NCBI RefSeq assembly: GCF_035944355.1 | Contig: NZ_DASZBH010000014.1 | Coordinates: 348,144 to 412,143 of the forward strand | Direction of reading: 5' to 3' | Origin: Frateuria_A sp035944355 | GTDB lineage: Bacteria > Pseudomonadota > Gammaproteobacteria > Xanthomonadales > Rhodanobacteraceae | Length of the DNA stretch: 64,000 nucleotides | Part shown: positions 16,909-26,290 of the stretch, one piece after another | How positions within the stretch are numbered: the stretch's first letter is position 1 | Layout of the letters: the number at the start of each line of letters is the position of its first letter | The notes under the pieces: model-generated | The model's input: only the letters and a program-made list of their open reading frames with translations | The model's database searches: none | What the model was told of the DNA's origin: nothing | Translations under genes and position numbers: made by a program

Positions 16909-17361
16909 TCAGCTCTTGCGGCACTGCTTGCACAGGCCGTGCACCTCCAGCGTCTGCGCCTGCGGGCGGAAACCGAAGGCGCGGGCCTGGGCCTCGATCA
17001 GCTCGGCCACCCGCGCGTCGCACACTTCCTGCGCACTCGCGCAGTTGTCGCAGATCAGGAACGGCACCTGATGCGCCTCGTCCGGATGGTGGCAGGAGAC
17101 GTAGGCGTTGATCGATTCGAGCTTGTGGATGAAACCCTGTTCGAGCAGGAAATCCAGCGACCGGTAGACCGTGGGCGGGGCGGCGTTGCCGTGGCGCTCG
17201 CGCAGCTGGTCGAGAAGGTCGTACGCCTTGATCGGCTTGCCGGCCGCAGCGATCAGCTCGAGCACTTCCTTGCGCAGCGGCGTCAGGCGCAGTCCACGCG
17301 CCTCGCTGGCATGCTCGACCGCCGCCACGAACCCGTGGGCGTCGTCGTGATGATGGTGCAT
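16909..17361 (-). CDS. zur: Fur-family zinc uptake regulator
   Basis: 150 residues starting MHHHHDDAHGF; the His-rich start is common in Zur. A winged-helix DNA-binding domain (GLRLTPLRKEVLELI, PPTVYRSLDFLLEQGFIHKL) is followed by the dimerisation domain. Structural zinc cysteines appear as CDNC and, at the C-terminus, CKQC; SCHHPDEAH holds regulatory-site candidates. Zur represses zinc uptake and zinc-free paralogue genes when zinc is bound. Neighbouring CDF and MerC-like genes, and the Zur-like box, agree with zinc rather than iron specificity. The 3' end is followed by a strong terminator. Confidence 0.87.
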   Translation of the reverse strand: MHHHHDDAHGFVAAVEHASEARGLRLTPLRKEVLELIAAAGKPIKAYDLLDQLRERHGNAAPPTVYRSLDFLLEQGFIHKLESINAYVSCHHPDEAHQVPFLICDNCASAQEVCDARVAELIEAQARAFGFRPQAQTLEVHGLCKQCRKS

Positions 17362-17432
17362 ATGCGTCTTGCCTGACACGTCGTGTTCCCCGTAAGCCTG
17401 GGCAGATGATAGACCCGCGCGCCAGCCCGTAG

Positions 17433-17459
17433 GTTGGGACGGCGGCGCGCGATCCCAAC
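17433..17459. repeat. Inverted repeat GTTGGGA...TCCCAAC
   Basis: GTTGGGA at 17433 and TCCCAAC ending at 17459 flank a GC-rich centre and can form a hairpin directly after the stop of the 90-residue membrane protein gene. It lacks a T-run, so it is more like an intergenic palindromic repeat than a standard terminator. Confidence 0.5.
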
Positions 17460-17464
17460 GGCCG

Positions 17465-17737
17465 CTAGCGCCGCGGCAGCGGTGGTGGCGCTCCGCGGCG
17501 GGGTCGGCGCAGGATGACCAGCCAGCCGATCGGACCCAGCACGAACGACCAGGCGATGCCTTCGGCGGTCCGCCCCCGCCACCGGCCCAGGGCGGCGCCG
17601 ACGGCAATGAAAAGGAGGTTCCACCAGAACAGCGCGCCCCACGGCACCAGCGCCATCAGGTTCAGAAAGACCCGCCAGAACGCGCCCGGCGCTTGCGGAT
17701 CGACGCCCTGCATGGCCCGGGCGAGCAGCTCGTCCAC
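17465..17737 (-). CDS. Small membrane protein, unknown function
   Basis: 90 residues. A polar start (MDELLARAMQGVDPQAPG) precedes two hydrophobic segments (about residues 24-48 and 60-76), then a basic Pro/Arg-rich end (RRPRRGAPPPLPRR). It begins 15 bases after the gltX stop on the same strand and is probably co-transcribed with it. No family recognised. The hydrophobic pattern and tight spacing make it a likely real gene. Confidence 0.55.
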   Translation of the reverse strand: MDELLARAMQGVDPQAPGAFWRVFLNLMALVPWGALFWWNLLFIAVGAALGRWRGRTAEGIAWSFVLGPIGWLVILRRPRRGAPPPLPRR

Positions 17738-17752
17738 GCGGGGCGCCGCGCC

Positions 17753-19168
17753 TCAGCCCTGCGCGCGCGCCAGCGCGTCGGCGATGCGCTCGAGCGCTAC
17801 CGAACGGCCGGCCAGATAGATGGTGTGGTCGATCGACGGCGATACCTGGGTGCCGGTCATCGCCACGCGCAGCGGCTGGGCGATCTTGCCCATGCCCAGC
17901 TCCAGTTTCGCGGCGATCCGCTCGATCGCCTGGTGAATCGACTCGGGCTTCCATTCGACCTCGGCCAGCAGGACCCGGGCTTCCTCCAGCACGGCCACGG
18001 CGCTTTCGTTCCGCAGGTGCTTGGCGACCGCCTTGTCGTCCCATTCGCTGATCGGCGCGTACCAGATCCTGGCGCGCTCGGCCATTTCCTTGAGCGTGTG
18101 CACGCGGTCGCGCAGCGCCACGATGACATCGGCGGGCGCGGGCCCCCGTCCGGCATCGATTCCCGCACGCTCGAGGTGCCAAGCGAACTCCGGTGCGATC
18201 GCCTGCGGATCGTCGGTCTTGAGGTAGTGCTGGTTGAGCCAGGCGAGCTTCTCGGTATCGAAGCGCGACGCAGCCTTGTTCACGTCGGAAATATCGAACA
18301 AGCGGACCATCTCCTCGCGCGAGAAGATCTCCTGGTCGCCGTGCGACCAGCCCAGCCGCACCAGGTAGTTGAGGATGGCGTGAGGCAGGTAGCCCGCGTC
18401 GCGATACTCCATCACGCTGACCGAGCCGGTGCGCTTGGACAGCTTCTTGCCTTCCTTGTCCAGGATCATCGGCAGGTGCGCGAACTCCGGCACCGGCGCA
18501 CCCAGCGCCTTGTAGATGTTGATCTGGCGCGGCGTGTTGTTGACGTGGTCGTCGCCGCGGATGACCTCGGTGATGCCCATGTCGATGTCGTCCACGACCA
18601 CGGCGAAGTTGTAGGTCGGCCAGCCGTCGGAGCGGAAGATCACCAGGTCGTCGAGTTCGGCGTTGGCCCATTCCACCCGGCCCTTGACCTTGTCCTCGAA
18701 CACCACCGAACCCTCGGTCGGGTTCCGGAAACGGATCACGCGGTTGGGGTCGTCGCGGCGCGCTTCATGAAAGCCGGGCTCGTTGCGATCGCGGTAATAG
18801 CCGTTGTAGCGGGGCTTCTCGCCCTTGGCCATGGCGGCCTCGCGCATGGCTTCGATCTCTTCCTTGCTCTCGTAGGCGTAGTAGGCCTTGCCTTCGGCGA
18901 GCAGGCGCTCGGCCACTTCCTTGTAGCGGGCCAGGCGGTGGGTCTGGTAGACCGCCGGCGCGTCGGCGGAAAGATCCAGCCACGCCATCGCGTCGAGGAT
19001 CGCCTGCACCGCCTCGTCCGTGGAGCGCTCGCGGTCGGTATCCTCGATGCGCAGCAGGAACTGTCCGCCGCGGCGGCGCGCTTCCAGCCAGCAGTACAGC
19101 GCGGTGCGCGCGCCGCCGATATGCAGGAAACCGGTGGGACTGGGAGCGAAACGGGTGCGGACGGTCAT
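17753..19168 (-). CDS. gltX: Glutamate--tRNA ligase
   Basis: 471 residues, class I synthetase. The HIGH motif is present as PSPTGFLHIGGARTALY and the KMSKS motif as EGKKLSKRTGSVSV. DGWPTYNFAVVVDD and IRGDDHVNNTPRQ are characteristic of bacterial GluRS. It charges tRNA-Glu, one gene for which lies at 51960 in this window. The length matches the family, with ATG 19168 directly followed by the conserved TVRTRFAPSPTG. A tRNA-anticodon-binding helical C-terminal domain is intact. It is probably the first gene of a short unit with the small membrane protein at 17465. Confidence 0.96.
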   Translation of the reverse strand: MTVRTRFAPSPTGFLHIGGARTALYCWLEARRRGGQFLLRIEDTDRERSTDEAVQAILDAMAWLDLSADAPAVYQTHRLARYKEVAERLLAEGKAYYAYESKEEIEAMREAAMAKGEKPRYNGYYRDRNEPGFHEARRDDPNRVIRFRNPTEGSVVFEDKVKGRVEWANAELDDLVIFRSDGWPTYNFAVVVDDIDMGITEVIRGDDHVNNTPRQINIYKALGAPVPEFAHLPMILDKEGKKLSKRTGSVSVMEYRDAGYLPHAILNYLVRLGWSHGDQEIFSREEMVRLFDISDVNKAASRFDTEKLAWLNQHYLKTDDPQAIAPEFAWHLERAGIDAGRGPAPADVIVALRDRVHTLKEMAERARIWYAPISEWDDKAVAKHLRNESAVAVLEEARVLLAEVEWKPESIHQAIERIAAKLELGMGKIAQPLRVAMTGTQVSPSIDHTIYLAGRSVALERIADALARAQG

Positions 19169-19239
19169 GGGGAGTCTTCTGGTGCGAGGCCAAACGCGGG
19201 ATTTTAGCCGATACCCGGCGTCCAGCCGACCTGCGGCGC

Positions 19240-19512
19240 GTGATGGCGGCCGCCGGATGGCTCGGAGCCGTCGCAGGGCCGCATGCGGACAACCCCGGCT
19301 ACGACCGCCTTGGGTATCGGCTTCACCCCTGCGGTGCTCGGCGCAGGTCAGGCACCTGGGAACAGGGTCTGCCCGACTGGAGCCTCGACCGCGTCGACGG
19401 CGTCGCTTCCCGCCAGGCCAGCATCGACACCTTGCTGCGCTTGGGGCTGGAAGGCCCGCTCGAACTGCGGCCCGGCGTCGTGCCCTACGACCGCCTGCGC
19501 AGCGGCGACTAG
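19240..19512 (+). pseudogene. Remnant resembling an outer-membrane 'transporter' (Phenol_MetA_deg-like)
   Basis: The frame from 19240 contains PHADNPGYDRLG, then loses resemblance, then resumes with TWEQGLPDWSLDRVDGV and IDTLLRLGLEGPLEL before stopping at 19512. The missing middle (LGIGFTPAVLGAGQ) is present one frame over, so the segment looks like a decayed gene with two compensating frameshifts and no proper start or end. The pattern (WEQGLPDWS..., DTLLR.GL.GPLEL) recalls a family of beta-barrel 'transporter' proteins of about 250 residues, so most of the gene is gone. The family assignment is from memory and uncertain. Confidence 0.35.
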
Positions 19513-19553
19513 AGCAACGGTACTTCGGTCGCTGACCGCACCCGTTCGCCCGA

Positions 19554-19871
19554 TCAGCGCATGCCGTTCTCGCAGCCCCAGCCGGAGCAGATGAGCATGT
19601 TCGGGTCGCGATGGAACGCTCCGAGCAACATCGCCGAAACGCTGCCTGCCGAAGGCGGCATGATCTCCGGCGTGGTCTGGTCGATCTCTATCTGCGGTGG
19701 CGCGTTGTCTGGCGGTGCCTGACGCAGAACGAACTTCACCACGAAGAGCTGGTGATGTGAGGAAGGCGCTTCGTGCAGCGGCGCCGTGGCCTGCACCGGT
19801 TCCATCGCCACGGTGGCGATCGCGGCGCTCGGTAACGCCAGCATGGCGGCGGCAATGAGTCTGGCTTTCAT
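19554..19871 (-). CDS. Small secreted protein, unknown function
   Basis: 105 residues with a Sec-type signal peptide (KARLIAAAMLALPSAAIA). The mature part is polar with a VFVVKFVLRQ-like strand, a Pro-rich middle (APPDNAPPQIEIDQTTPEIMPP) and two cysteines near the end (MLICSGWGCENG). No domain recognised. It is flanked by two gene remnants, so its own status is uncertain, but the reading frame with signal peptide is intact. The start at 19871 is 21 bases past the end of the DUF4399 relic, on the same strand. Confidence 0.5.
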   Translation of the reverse strand: MKARLIAAAMLALPSAAIATVAMEPVQATAPLHEAPSSHHQLFVVKFVLRQAPPDNAPPQIEIDQTTPEIMPPSAGSVSAMLLGAFHRDPNMLICSGWGCENGMR

Positions 19872-19892
19872 TGGGACCTCCGGGCGACCTGC

Positions 19893-20201
19893 CTATTTCA
19901 CGTGGATGGTAATCCTGCGGGAGACTACCGGCGCGCATCGGCACGTGATCGGCACCTTCCAGCTCCAGCGTACTGGATCCGGGCACGAGCTTGAGCACGG
20001 TTTCTGGCCGGCCGGCGGAAGGTCGGATATGTCGACCAGCAGGTGGTGGTGGCCAGTGTGCTGCTTGTCCACCCCAGCCGGCGCCACGTCCATGAATCCG
20101 AAGCGGACCGTGACCTCGCGCCCAACGGTGGCGCCATCCGTTTCATGGCGCGGCTCCGCCTCGGGCGGGCCAGCATGCCGTGCGGCGCGGGCTTGCGTCA
20201 T
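19893..20201 (-). pseudogene. DUF4399 family relic
   Basis: In one minus-strand frame the sequence reads TDGATVGREVTVRFGFMDV, APAGVDKQHTGHHHLLVD, then breaks. A second frame supplies ETVLKLVPGSSTLELEGADHVPM, and the first frame returns with PVVSRRITIHVK and a stop at 19893. These three pieces are in the order of the DUF4399 domain (..GVDK.NTGHHHLLID.., ..LELADADHVPH.., ..PVVSEKITITVK). The segment that should lie between the first two (an ADAHH..FG-type stretch) is deleted, there are two frame changes, and no signal peptide remains. It is therefore a pseudogene. The intact protein would be a periplasmic protein of unknown role. Confidence 0.65.
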
Positions 20202-20276
20202 GCCGTGGTCACCGGCCCGCCACCGGCGCGCAACGCGCCGGTCCGAAGCTGTCCCCAACCGCGATGGGGACTTGCA

Positions 20277-21434
20277 ATGCGCATCGGCATCGTCAGCGAA
20301 ACCTATCCGCCACAGATCAACGGCGTCGCGCTGACCGTGCATGGGCTCGCGGCCGGACTGGCCGCGCGCGGGCACAGCATCGAACTGGTGCGCCCGCGCC
20401 AGCGCGATGCGTTCGAGGATGAGCCGGGCATCCTGGTCCAGGAAGTACACGGCATGGCGCTCCCGCGCTATCCCGGCCTGCGCATGGGGCTGCCCGCGGG
20501 CCGCCTGCTGCGCGAGCGCTGGCGTCGCCTGCGGCCGGATGCGTTGTACATCGCCACCGAAGGCCCGCTCGGCCACTCCGCCCTGCGCGCGGCGCTGCGG
20601 CTGGACATTCCCGTGGCCACCGGCTTCCACACCCGCTTCGACACCTATGCCGCGCACTATGGCCTGGGCGTGCTCGGGCCGGCCGTGCGGCGCTACCTGC
20701 TTGGCTTCCATCGCCGGGCCGACGCCACGCTGGTGCCCACCGACGCGCTGGCCGCGGAGCTGCGCGGCCTTGGCCTCGGCAATGTGCAGTTGCTGCGCCG
20801 CGCGGTGGATACCGCGCAGTTCCATCCGGCCTGGCGCGACCCGGCGCTGCGCGCCGGCTGGGGCGCCGACGGAAGCACGCCGGTGGTGCTGTACGTAGGA
20901 CGCATCGCGGCGGAGAAGAACCTGGCGCTGGCCGTCGAAGCCTTTCGGGCCATCCAGCAGCGCATGCCCGCGGCGCGCTACGTGTGGGTGGGCGACGGAC
21001 CCGAACGCACCGCGCTGGCGGCAGCGAATCCCGATTTCATCTTCGCCGGCGCGCAGCGCGGCGAATCGCTGGCGCGTCACTACGCCAGCGCGGACGCGTT
21101 CCTCTTTCCCAGCCTGAGCGAAACCTTCGGCAACGTGATCCTCGAGGCGCTTGCCGCAGGGCTGCCGGTGGTGGCGTTCGACCAGGGCGCCGCGCACGAT
21201 CACCTGCGCCACGGGCACAACGGCTACGGCATCGCACCGGGCGACACGGAGGGTTTCATTGCCGCCGCTGCAACGCTGGCATGCAACCCGGGTCTGATAA
21301 GGCACATGGGACGTGCCGCACGGGCCAGCGTCGAGCGGCTGTCGCCCGATGCCGTATTGCGCGAATTCGAAACACTGCTGTACGGGCTTGCACGCGGGGA
21401 GAGTCCGGTCCATGGCATCTGCGCCCACGCCTGA
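20277..21434 (+). CDS. GT4-family glycosyltransferase (mannosyltransferase-like)
   Basis: 385 residues from ATG 20277. GT-B fold: N-terminal MRIGIVSETYPPQINGVALTV is typical of GT4 enzymes that make mannosylated or glucosylated lipids. The C-terminal domain has the donor-binding motifs VLYVGRIAAEKNL, YVWVGDGPER, and FPSLSETFGNVILEALAAGLPVVAFD with the E-x7-E pattern. The protein is predicted cytoplasmic or membrane-peripheral. It overlaps the PAP2 phosphatase gene by 23 bases. A glycosyltransferase coupled to a lipid phosphatase suggests a glycolipid pathway, but acceptor and product are not visible. Confidence 0.85.
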   Translation: MRIGIVSETYPPQINGVALTVHGLAAGLAARGHSIELVRPRQRDAFEDEPGILVQEVHGMALPRYPGLRMGLPAGRLLRERWRRLRPDALYIATEGPLGHSALRAALRLDIPVATGFHTRFDTYAAHYGLGVLGPAVRRYLLGFHRRADATLVPTDALAAELRGLGLGNVQLLRRAVDTAQFHPAWRDPALRAGWGADGSTPVVLYVGRIAAEKNLALAVEAFRAIQQRMPAARYVWVGDGPERTALAAANPDFIFAGAQRGESLARHYASADAFLFPSLSETFGNVILEALAAGLPVVAFDQGAAHDHLRHGHNGYGIAPGDTEGFIAAAATLACNPGLIRHMGRAARASVERLSPDAVLREFETLLYGLARGESPVHGICAHA

Positions 21435-21954
21435 GTTGCCGCGCTTCGCGCTGGACCTGAAGGTCTGCGTGCTCGCCAATCGCTGGGGTACGCGGCGCGC
21501 GGTCGGGGCGGCGTTCGGCATCGTCAGCCGCCTGGGCGACGGCATGTTCTGGTACGCACTGATGCTGGCGCTCGCGTTGGCCGACGGCAGACGCGGCGTC
21601 AGCGCCGCGGCCCACATGGCGGCGACCGGGCTGGTCGCGCTGCTGCTCTATCGCGTGCTCAAGCGCTGGACGCGCCGGCCACGGCCATTCCACGCCTGCC
21701 CGGGCGTGGTCGCGCACGTGGCGCCGCTGGACGAATTCAGCTTTCCCTCCGGACACACCCTGCAGGCCGTGGGCTTCACGATCGTGGCGCTGGCCTGGTA
21801 TCCGGCGCTGGCGCCGCTGCTGCTCGGCTTCACCTCGCTGGTGGCGATGTCGCGCGTGGTGCTCGGCTTGCACTACCCGAGCGACGTGCTGGCGGCGATC
21901 GGTCTGGGCAGCGTGCTCGGCGGCGTCTCGCTGCGGCTCGCCGGCCTCATCTAG
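21412..21954 (+). CDS. PAP2-family membrane phosphatase
   Basis: 180 residues starting at ATG 21412 inside the end of the glycosyltransferase gene. Several hydrophobic segments surround the three PAP2 phosphatase motifs: K-x6-RP (KRWTRRPRP), PSGH (FSFPSGHTLQAVGF) and SR-x5-H-x3-D (SRVVLGLHYPSD). Members dephosphorylate phosphatidic acid, undecaprenyl pyrophosphate or similar lipid phosphates, with the active site usually on the periplasmic side. Context favours a lipid substrate connected with the glycosyltransferase. All catalytic residues are intact. Confidence 0.85.
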   Translation: MASAPTPELPRFALDLKVCVLANRWGTRRAVGAAFGIVSRLGDGMFWYALMLALALADGRRGVSAAAHMAATGLVALLLYRVLKRWTRRPRPFHACPGVVAHVAPLDEFSFPSGHTLQAVGFTIVALAWYPALAPLLLGFTSLVAMSRVVLGLHYPSDVLAAIGLGSVLGGVSLRLAGLI

Positions 21955-22063
21955 CGCAAGCGCCGCAACCCGGCCCGGAATCCGTCGACAGCGATACCGC
22001 AACGCTGGTCAGTTCTTGCCCACGCCGTCGCTTCACGCTTGCCGATCAGCAGGATAGGCAATC

Positions 22064-22111
22064 TATCCACAGGCTTGCCCCAGCCGGCTCCACAGCCATT
22101 GTGGAAAAGTC
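22064..22111. repeat. 48-bp repeat, copy A (DnaA-box-like ends)
   Basis: The unit begins TATCCACAGGCTT, has an inner TCCACA and ends TGTGGAAAAG. Copy B at 22202-22249 has the same length and the same three landmarks in register. The ends are partly inverted to each other (TCCACA ... TGTGGA). The TATCCACA start is one base from the DnaA box TTATCCACA. Confidence 0.6.
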
Positions 22112-22201
22112 ACCGATCGACGGCGCGCAGCGCGCAGCGCCGATGCGCAAAACTTCGCCAGGATGTGCCAAGTGCCTGTCGGCAAAGCGGGCTGCGCGGT
22201 T

Positions 22202-22249
22202 TGTCCACAGGCTTATCCGTAAGGCATCCACACGAGCTGTGGAAAAGCC
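22202..22249. repeat. 48-bp repeat, copy B (DnaA-box-like ends)
   Basis: Begins TGTCCACAGGCTTATCC and ends TGTGGAAAAGCC, matching copy A 138 bases away. Together with copy A it fills most of the 350-base gap between the PAP2 gene and accD, in which I see no coding sequence. Confidence 0.6.
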
Positions 22250-22261
22250 GTCCGCCGAAAC

Positions 22262-22289
22262 GACGATGCCGCCCGAGGGCGGCATCGTC
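22262..22289 (-). terminator. Hairpin terminator after accD
   Basis: GACGATGCCGCC pairs with GGCGGCATCGTC around a 4-base loop, 17 bases past the accD stop; on the minus strand it is followed by GTTTC. The perfect 12-bp stem is strong, the T-run short. Confidence 0.7.
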
Positions 22290-22305
22290 ATCGCATGGGC
22301 GGCGA

Positions 22306-23175
22306 TCACGCCGCGCGCGGCGCCTTCATCAGCAGGCCGAACAGCTCGGCGAGCTTGTCGCGCATCTCGCGGCGGTCGACGATGAGGTCGATCGCGCCGT
22401 GCTCGAGCAGGAACTCCGAACGCTGGAAGCCCTCCGGCAGCGTCTCGCGCACGGTCTGCTCGATCACGCGCGGGCCGGCGAAACCGATCAGCGCCTTGGG
22501 CTCGCCGATGTTGATGTCGCCGAGCATGGCCAGGCTGGCGGACACGCCGCCGGTGGTCGGGTTGGTCATCACGCTGATGTAGGGCACGCCGGCGTCGCGC
22601 ATGCGCGCCAGCGCGGCGGAGGTCTTGGCCATCTGCATCAGCGAGAACAGCGCCTCCTGCATGCGCGCGCCGCCGGTGGCGGAGAAGCACACCAGCGCGC
22701 TCTTGTCGGCCAGCGCGCGCTCGGCGGCGCGGGTGAACTTCTCGCCCACCACCGAACCCATCGAGCCGCCCATGTAGGAGAACTCGAACGCCGCCGCGAC
22801 CAGCGGGCGGCCCTTGAGACGGCCGCTCATGGTCACCAGCGCATCCTTCTCGCCGGTGGACTTCTGCGAGGCGAGGATGCGGTCGCGGTACTTCTTGGAG
22901 TCGCGGAACTTCAACGGGTCGGTCGGCTCGAGGTTCGCCCACAGCTCCTGCGTGGAGCCCTCGTCCAGCAGCGAGAACAAGCGCTCGCGTGCGCCGATCG
23001 GATGATGGTGGCCGCACTTGGGACAGACCATCAGGTTGCGCTCGAGCTCCGGCCGGTACAGGACGGTACCGCAGCCGCCGCACTTCTCCCACACGCCCTC
23101 GGGCACCTTGCCCTTGCCGGCCGGCGCGCTGTGCGTGCGCGCACGCGGAGTCATGATTTTCTGCAGCCAGTTCAT
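22306..23175 (-). CDS. accD: Acetyl-CoA carboxylase carboxyltransferase subunit beta
   Basis: 289 residues. The N-terminal zinc ribbon is visible as CGGCGTVLY and CPKCGHHHP (four Cys). The carboxyltransferase core follows with KDALVTMSGRLKGRPL, FMGGSMG-like YMGGSMGSVVGEK, CFSATGGARMQEAL and SVMTNPTTGGVSASLAMLGD. With AccA it transfers carboxyl from biotin on AccB to acetyl-CoA, making malonyl-CoA for fatty acid synthesis. It follows trpA with 90 bases between, as in other Xanthomonads and pseudomonads, and ends in a terminator. Confidence 0.97.
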   Translation of the reverse strand: MNWLQKIMTPRARTHSAPAGKGKVPEGVWEKCGGCGTVLYRPELERNLMVCPKCGHHHPIGARERLFSLLDEGSTQELWANLEPTDPLKFRDSKKYRDRILASQKSTGEKDALVTMSGRLKGRPLVAAAFEFSYMGGSMGSVVGEKFTRAAERALADKSALVCFSATGGARMQEALFSLMQMAKTSAALARMRDAGVPYISVMTNPTTGGVSASLAMLGDINIGEPKALIGFAGPRVIEQTVRETLPEGFQRSEFLLEHGAIDLIVDRREMRDKLAELFGLLMKAPRAA

Positions 23176-23265
23176 AGTGACGCCTCTGGTGAAGCGCCCA
23201 TTCTAACCGAGAACGCCGGTCGCCCCAGCGCCGCGGCGCCCCGCCCACGCGGGCGCCGTGCGGGC

Positions 23266-24062
23266 TCAGGCCGCGTCGAGCGCCGCGCGGATCGGCTGCA
23301 GGAACGTCCGGGCGCGACCGGCGGTCTCCGGCCCGGAAGCCGCGCCGGCCAGGCTCTCCACCAGCGCGCTGCCGATCACCACCGCGTCGGCGAAACCAGC
23401 GATGGCCTTGGCGCTGGCCGCGTCGCGCACGCCGAAGCCCACCGCCACGGGCGCGGCGGCGTGCTCGCGCAGACCCGCCACGCGCGAGGCGATGTCTGAC
23501 GTGCTCAGCCGCGCGGCGCCGGTGATGCCGGCGAAGGACACGTAGTAGAGGAAGCCCTCGGCGGCGCCGCACAGGCGCGCCAGGCGTTCGGGCGCGGTGG
23601 TGGGTGCGGCCAGCAGGATCTGCCGCAGCCCTGCCTCGCGCAGCGGCTGCACCACGGCCGATTCCTCCATCGGGCAATCCACCAGCAGTACGCCATCGAC
23701 GCCCGCCTGCACCGCCGCCTGGGCGAAGCGCGCGTAGCCGTACATCTCGATCGGGTTGAGGTAGCCCATCAGTACCACCGGGGTATCGGCATCGTGCTGG
23801 CGGAACTGGCCCACCCAGCCGAGCACGTCGGACAGGCCCACGCCCCTGGCGATCGCCCGCTCGCTGGCGTGCTGGATCACCGGGCCGTCGGCCATCGGAT
23901 CGGAGAACGGCACGCCCAGCTCGATCAGGTCCGCGCCGGCCTCGACCAGCGCGTGCATCAACGCGACCGTGTGTTCCGGCGAGGGGTCGCCCGCGGTGAC
24001 GAACGGAATGAGGCCAGTGCGGCCGGCCTCCCTGAGCGCGGCGAAGCGGCGGTCGATGCGGT

Positions 24063-24066
<4 letters not shown>
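23266..24066 (-). CDS. trpA: Tryptophan synthase alpha subunit
   Basis: 266 residues, TIM barrel. LIPFVTAGDPSPEHT, LIELGVPFSDPMADGP (the catalytic Glu and Asp) and the phosphate-binding VGFGVRDAASA and VVIGSALVE are all in place. It cleaves indole-3-glycerol phosphate to indole and glyceraldehyde 3-phosphate, and passes indole through a tunnel to TrpB. The start codon overlaps the trpB stop (ATGA), which ties expression of the two subunits together. Length is standard. Confidence 0.97.
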
Positions 24067-25274
<1,208 letters not shown>

Positions 25275-25359
25275 GTGAGGTTCCCGTGCAGTACCCGCGG
25301 CCGCCCGGCAGTCCGGAACGGCGGATCCCACACGCTACCGCAGGGTGGCTGAAGGAAAA

Positions 25360-25374
25360 AGCGATAAGATCGCT
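25360..25374. promoter_or_regulatory. Inverted repeat in the trpB-LysR intergenic region
   Basis: AGCGAT-AAG-ATCGCT is a perfect 6-3-6 palindrome 25 bases upstream of the LysR start and 85 bases upstream of trpB. By position it is a candidate operator for the divergent regulator; LysR sites often contain imperfect T-N11-A palindromes, and this one is shorter. Confidence 0.35.
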
Positions 25375-25399
25375 CCCATCTGTCAGCAAAACTCACACG

Positions 25400-26290
25400 A
25401 TGCCCGCCCCGCGCGACCTGCCGCCACTCAACGCCCTGCGCGCCTTCGAGGCCACCGCCCGGCTGGCCAGCGTCAGCCGCGCCGCCAGGGAACTGCACGT
25501 CACCCACGGTGCCGTCAGCCGGCAGATCCGTGTCCTGGAGGAAGCCCTGGGCCAGCCGCTGTTCGCCCGTCAGGGCCGTGGCCTCGCGCTGACCGCGCCG
25601 GGCCAGCGGCTGCGCGACGGCGCGGGCGCGGCGTTCGAGCAATTGCGCGACACCTGGCAGCGCCTGGCCGGCGCCGAGCAGGAACGGCCATTCGTGCTGG
25701 GCTGTCCAGGCAGCCTGCTGGCCCGCTGGGTCATTCCGCGGCTGGACCCGCTCGGCCGTGACCTGCCCTCGCTGAAGCTGCACCTGAGCGCTCAGGAAAC
25801 GCCCTTCGAACCGGCACTGCCGGGCCTGGATGCCGCGCTGCTGCTCGCCGAGCCGCCCTGGCCACAGGATTGGCGGGTACGCGAGCTGGCAACCGAGCAC
25901 ATCGGGCCGGTGCTGAGCCCACGCTGCCCGCTCGCCGGCCGCCTGAGCGGCCAGCCCGCGCGCGCGCTCGTCGGCGAGCCGCTGCTGCACACCAGCTCGC
26001 GCCCGCAAGCATGGCCGCAATGGGCAACCGCCAACGGCATCGCACCGCAGGAGCTGGTTCATGGCCAGGGCTTCGAGCACCTGTACTACCTGCTGGAAGC
26101 GGCAGTGGCCGGGCTGGGAGTCGCCATCGCGCCGATGCAGCTGGTGGCCGATGACCTTTCCTCGGGCCGCCTGATCGCGCCCTGGGGATTCGCCCCGACA
26201 CAGGGCCGCTGGATTCTCGCCGCCTCCCGCCGCAGCCAGGACGAGCGCATCGACGCACTGGCAGCGTGGCTGCGCGAAGCACTCGGCTAG
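25400..26290 (+). CDS. LysR-family regulator, probable TrpI-like activator of trpBA
   Basis: 296 residues. The N-terminal winged helix-turn-helix is clear (LPPLNALRAFEATARLASVSRAARELHVTHGAVSRQIRVLEEALG), followed by a substrate-binding domain of the GcvA/TrpI-like branch (GFEHLYYLLEAAVAGLGVAIAP). It lies between trpB and trpF in an otherwise conserved trp cluster and is divergent from trpBA. Control of tryptophan synthase is therefore the simplest inference. Its stop overlaps the trpF stop region convergently by 4 bases. The effector could be indoleglycerol phosphate, as in TrpI, but this is not shown by the sequence. Confidence 0.8.
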   Translation: MPAPRDLPPLNALRAFEATARLASVSRAARELHVTHGAVSRQIRVLEEALGQPLFARQGRGLALTAPGQRLRDGAGAAFEQLRDTWQRLAGAEQERPFVLGCPGSLLARWVIPRLDPLGRDLPSLKLHLSAQETPFEPALPGLDAALLLAEPPWPQDWRVRELATEHIGPVLSPRCPLAGRLSGQPARALVGEPLLHTSSRPQAWPQWATANGIAPQELVHGQGFEHLYYLLEAAVAGLGVAIAPMQLVADDLSSGRLIAPWGFAPTQGRWILAASRRSQDERIDALAAWLREALG

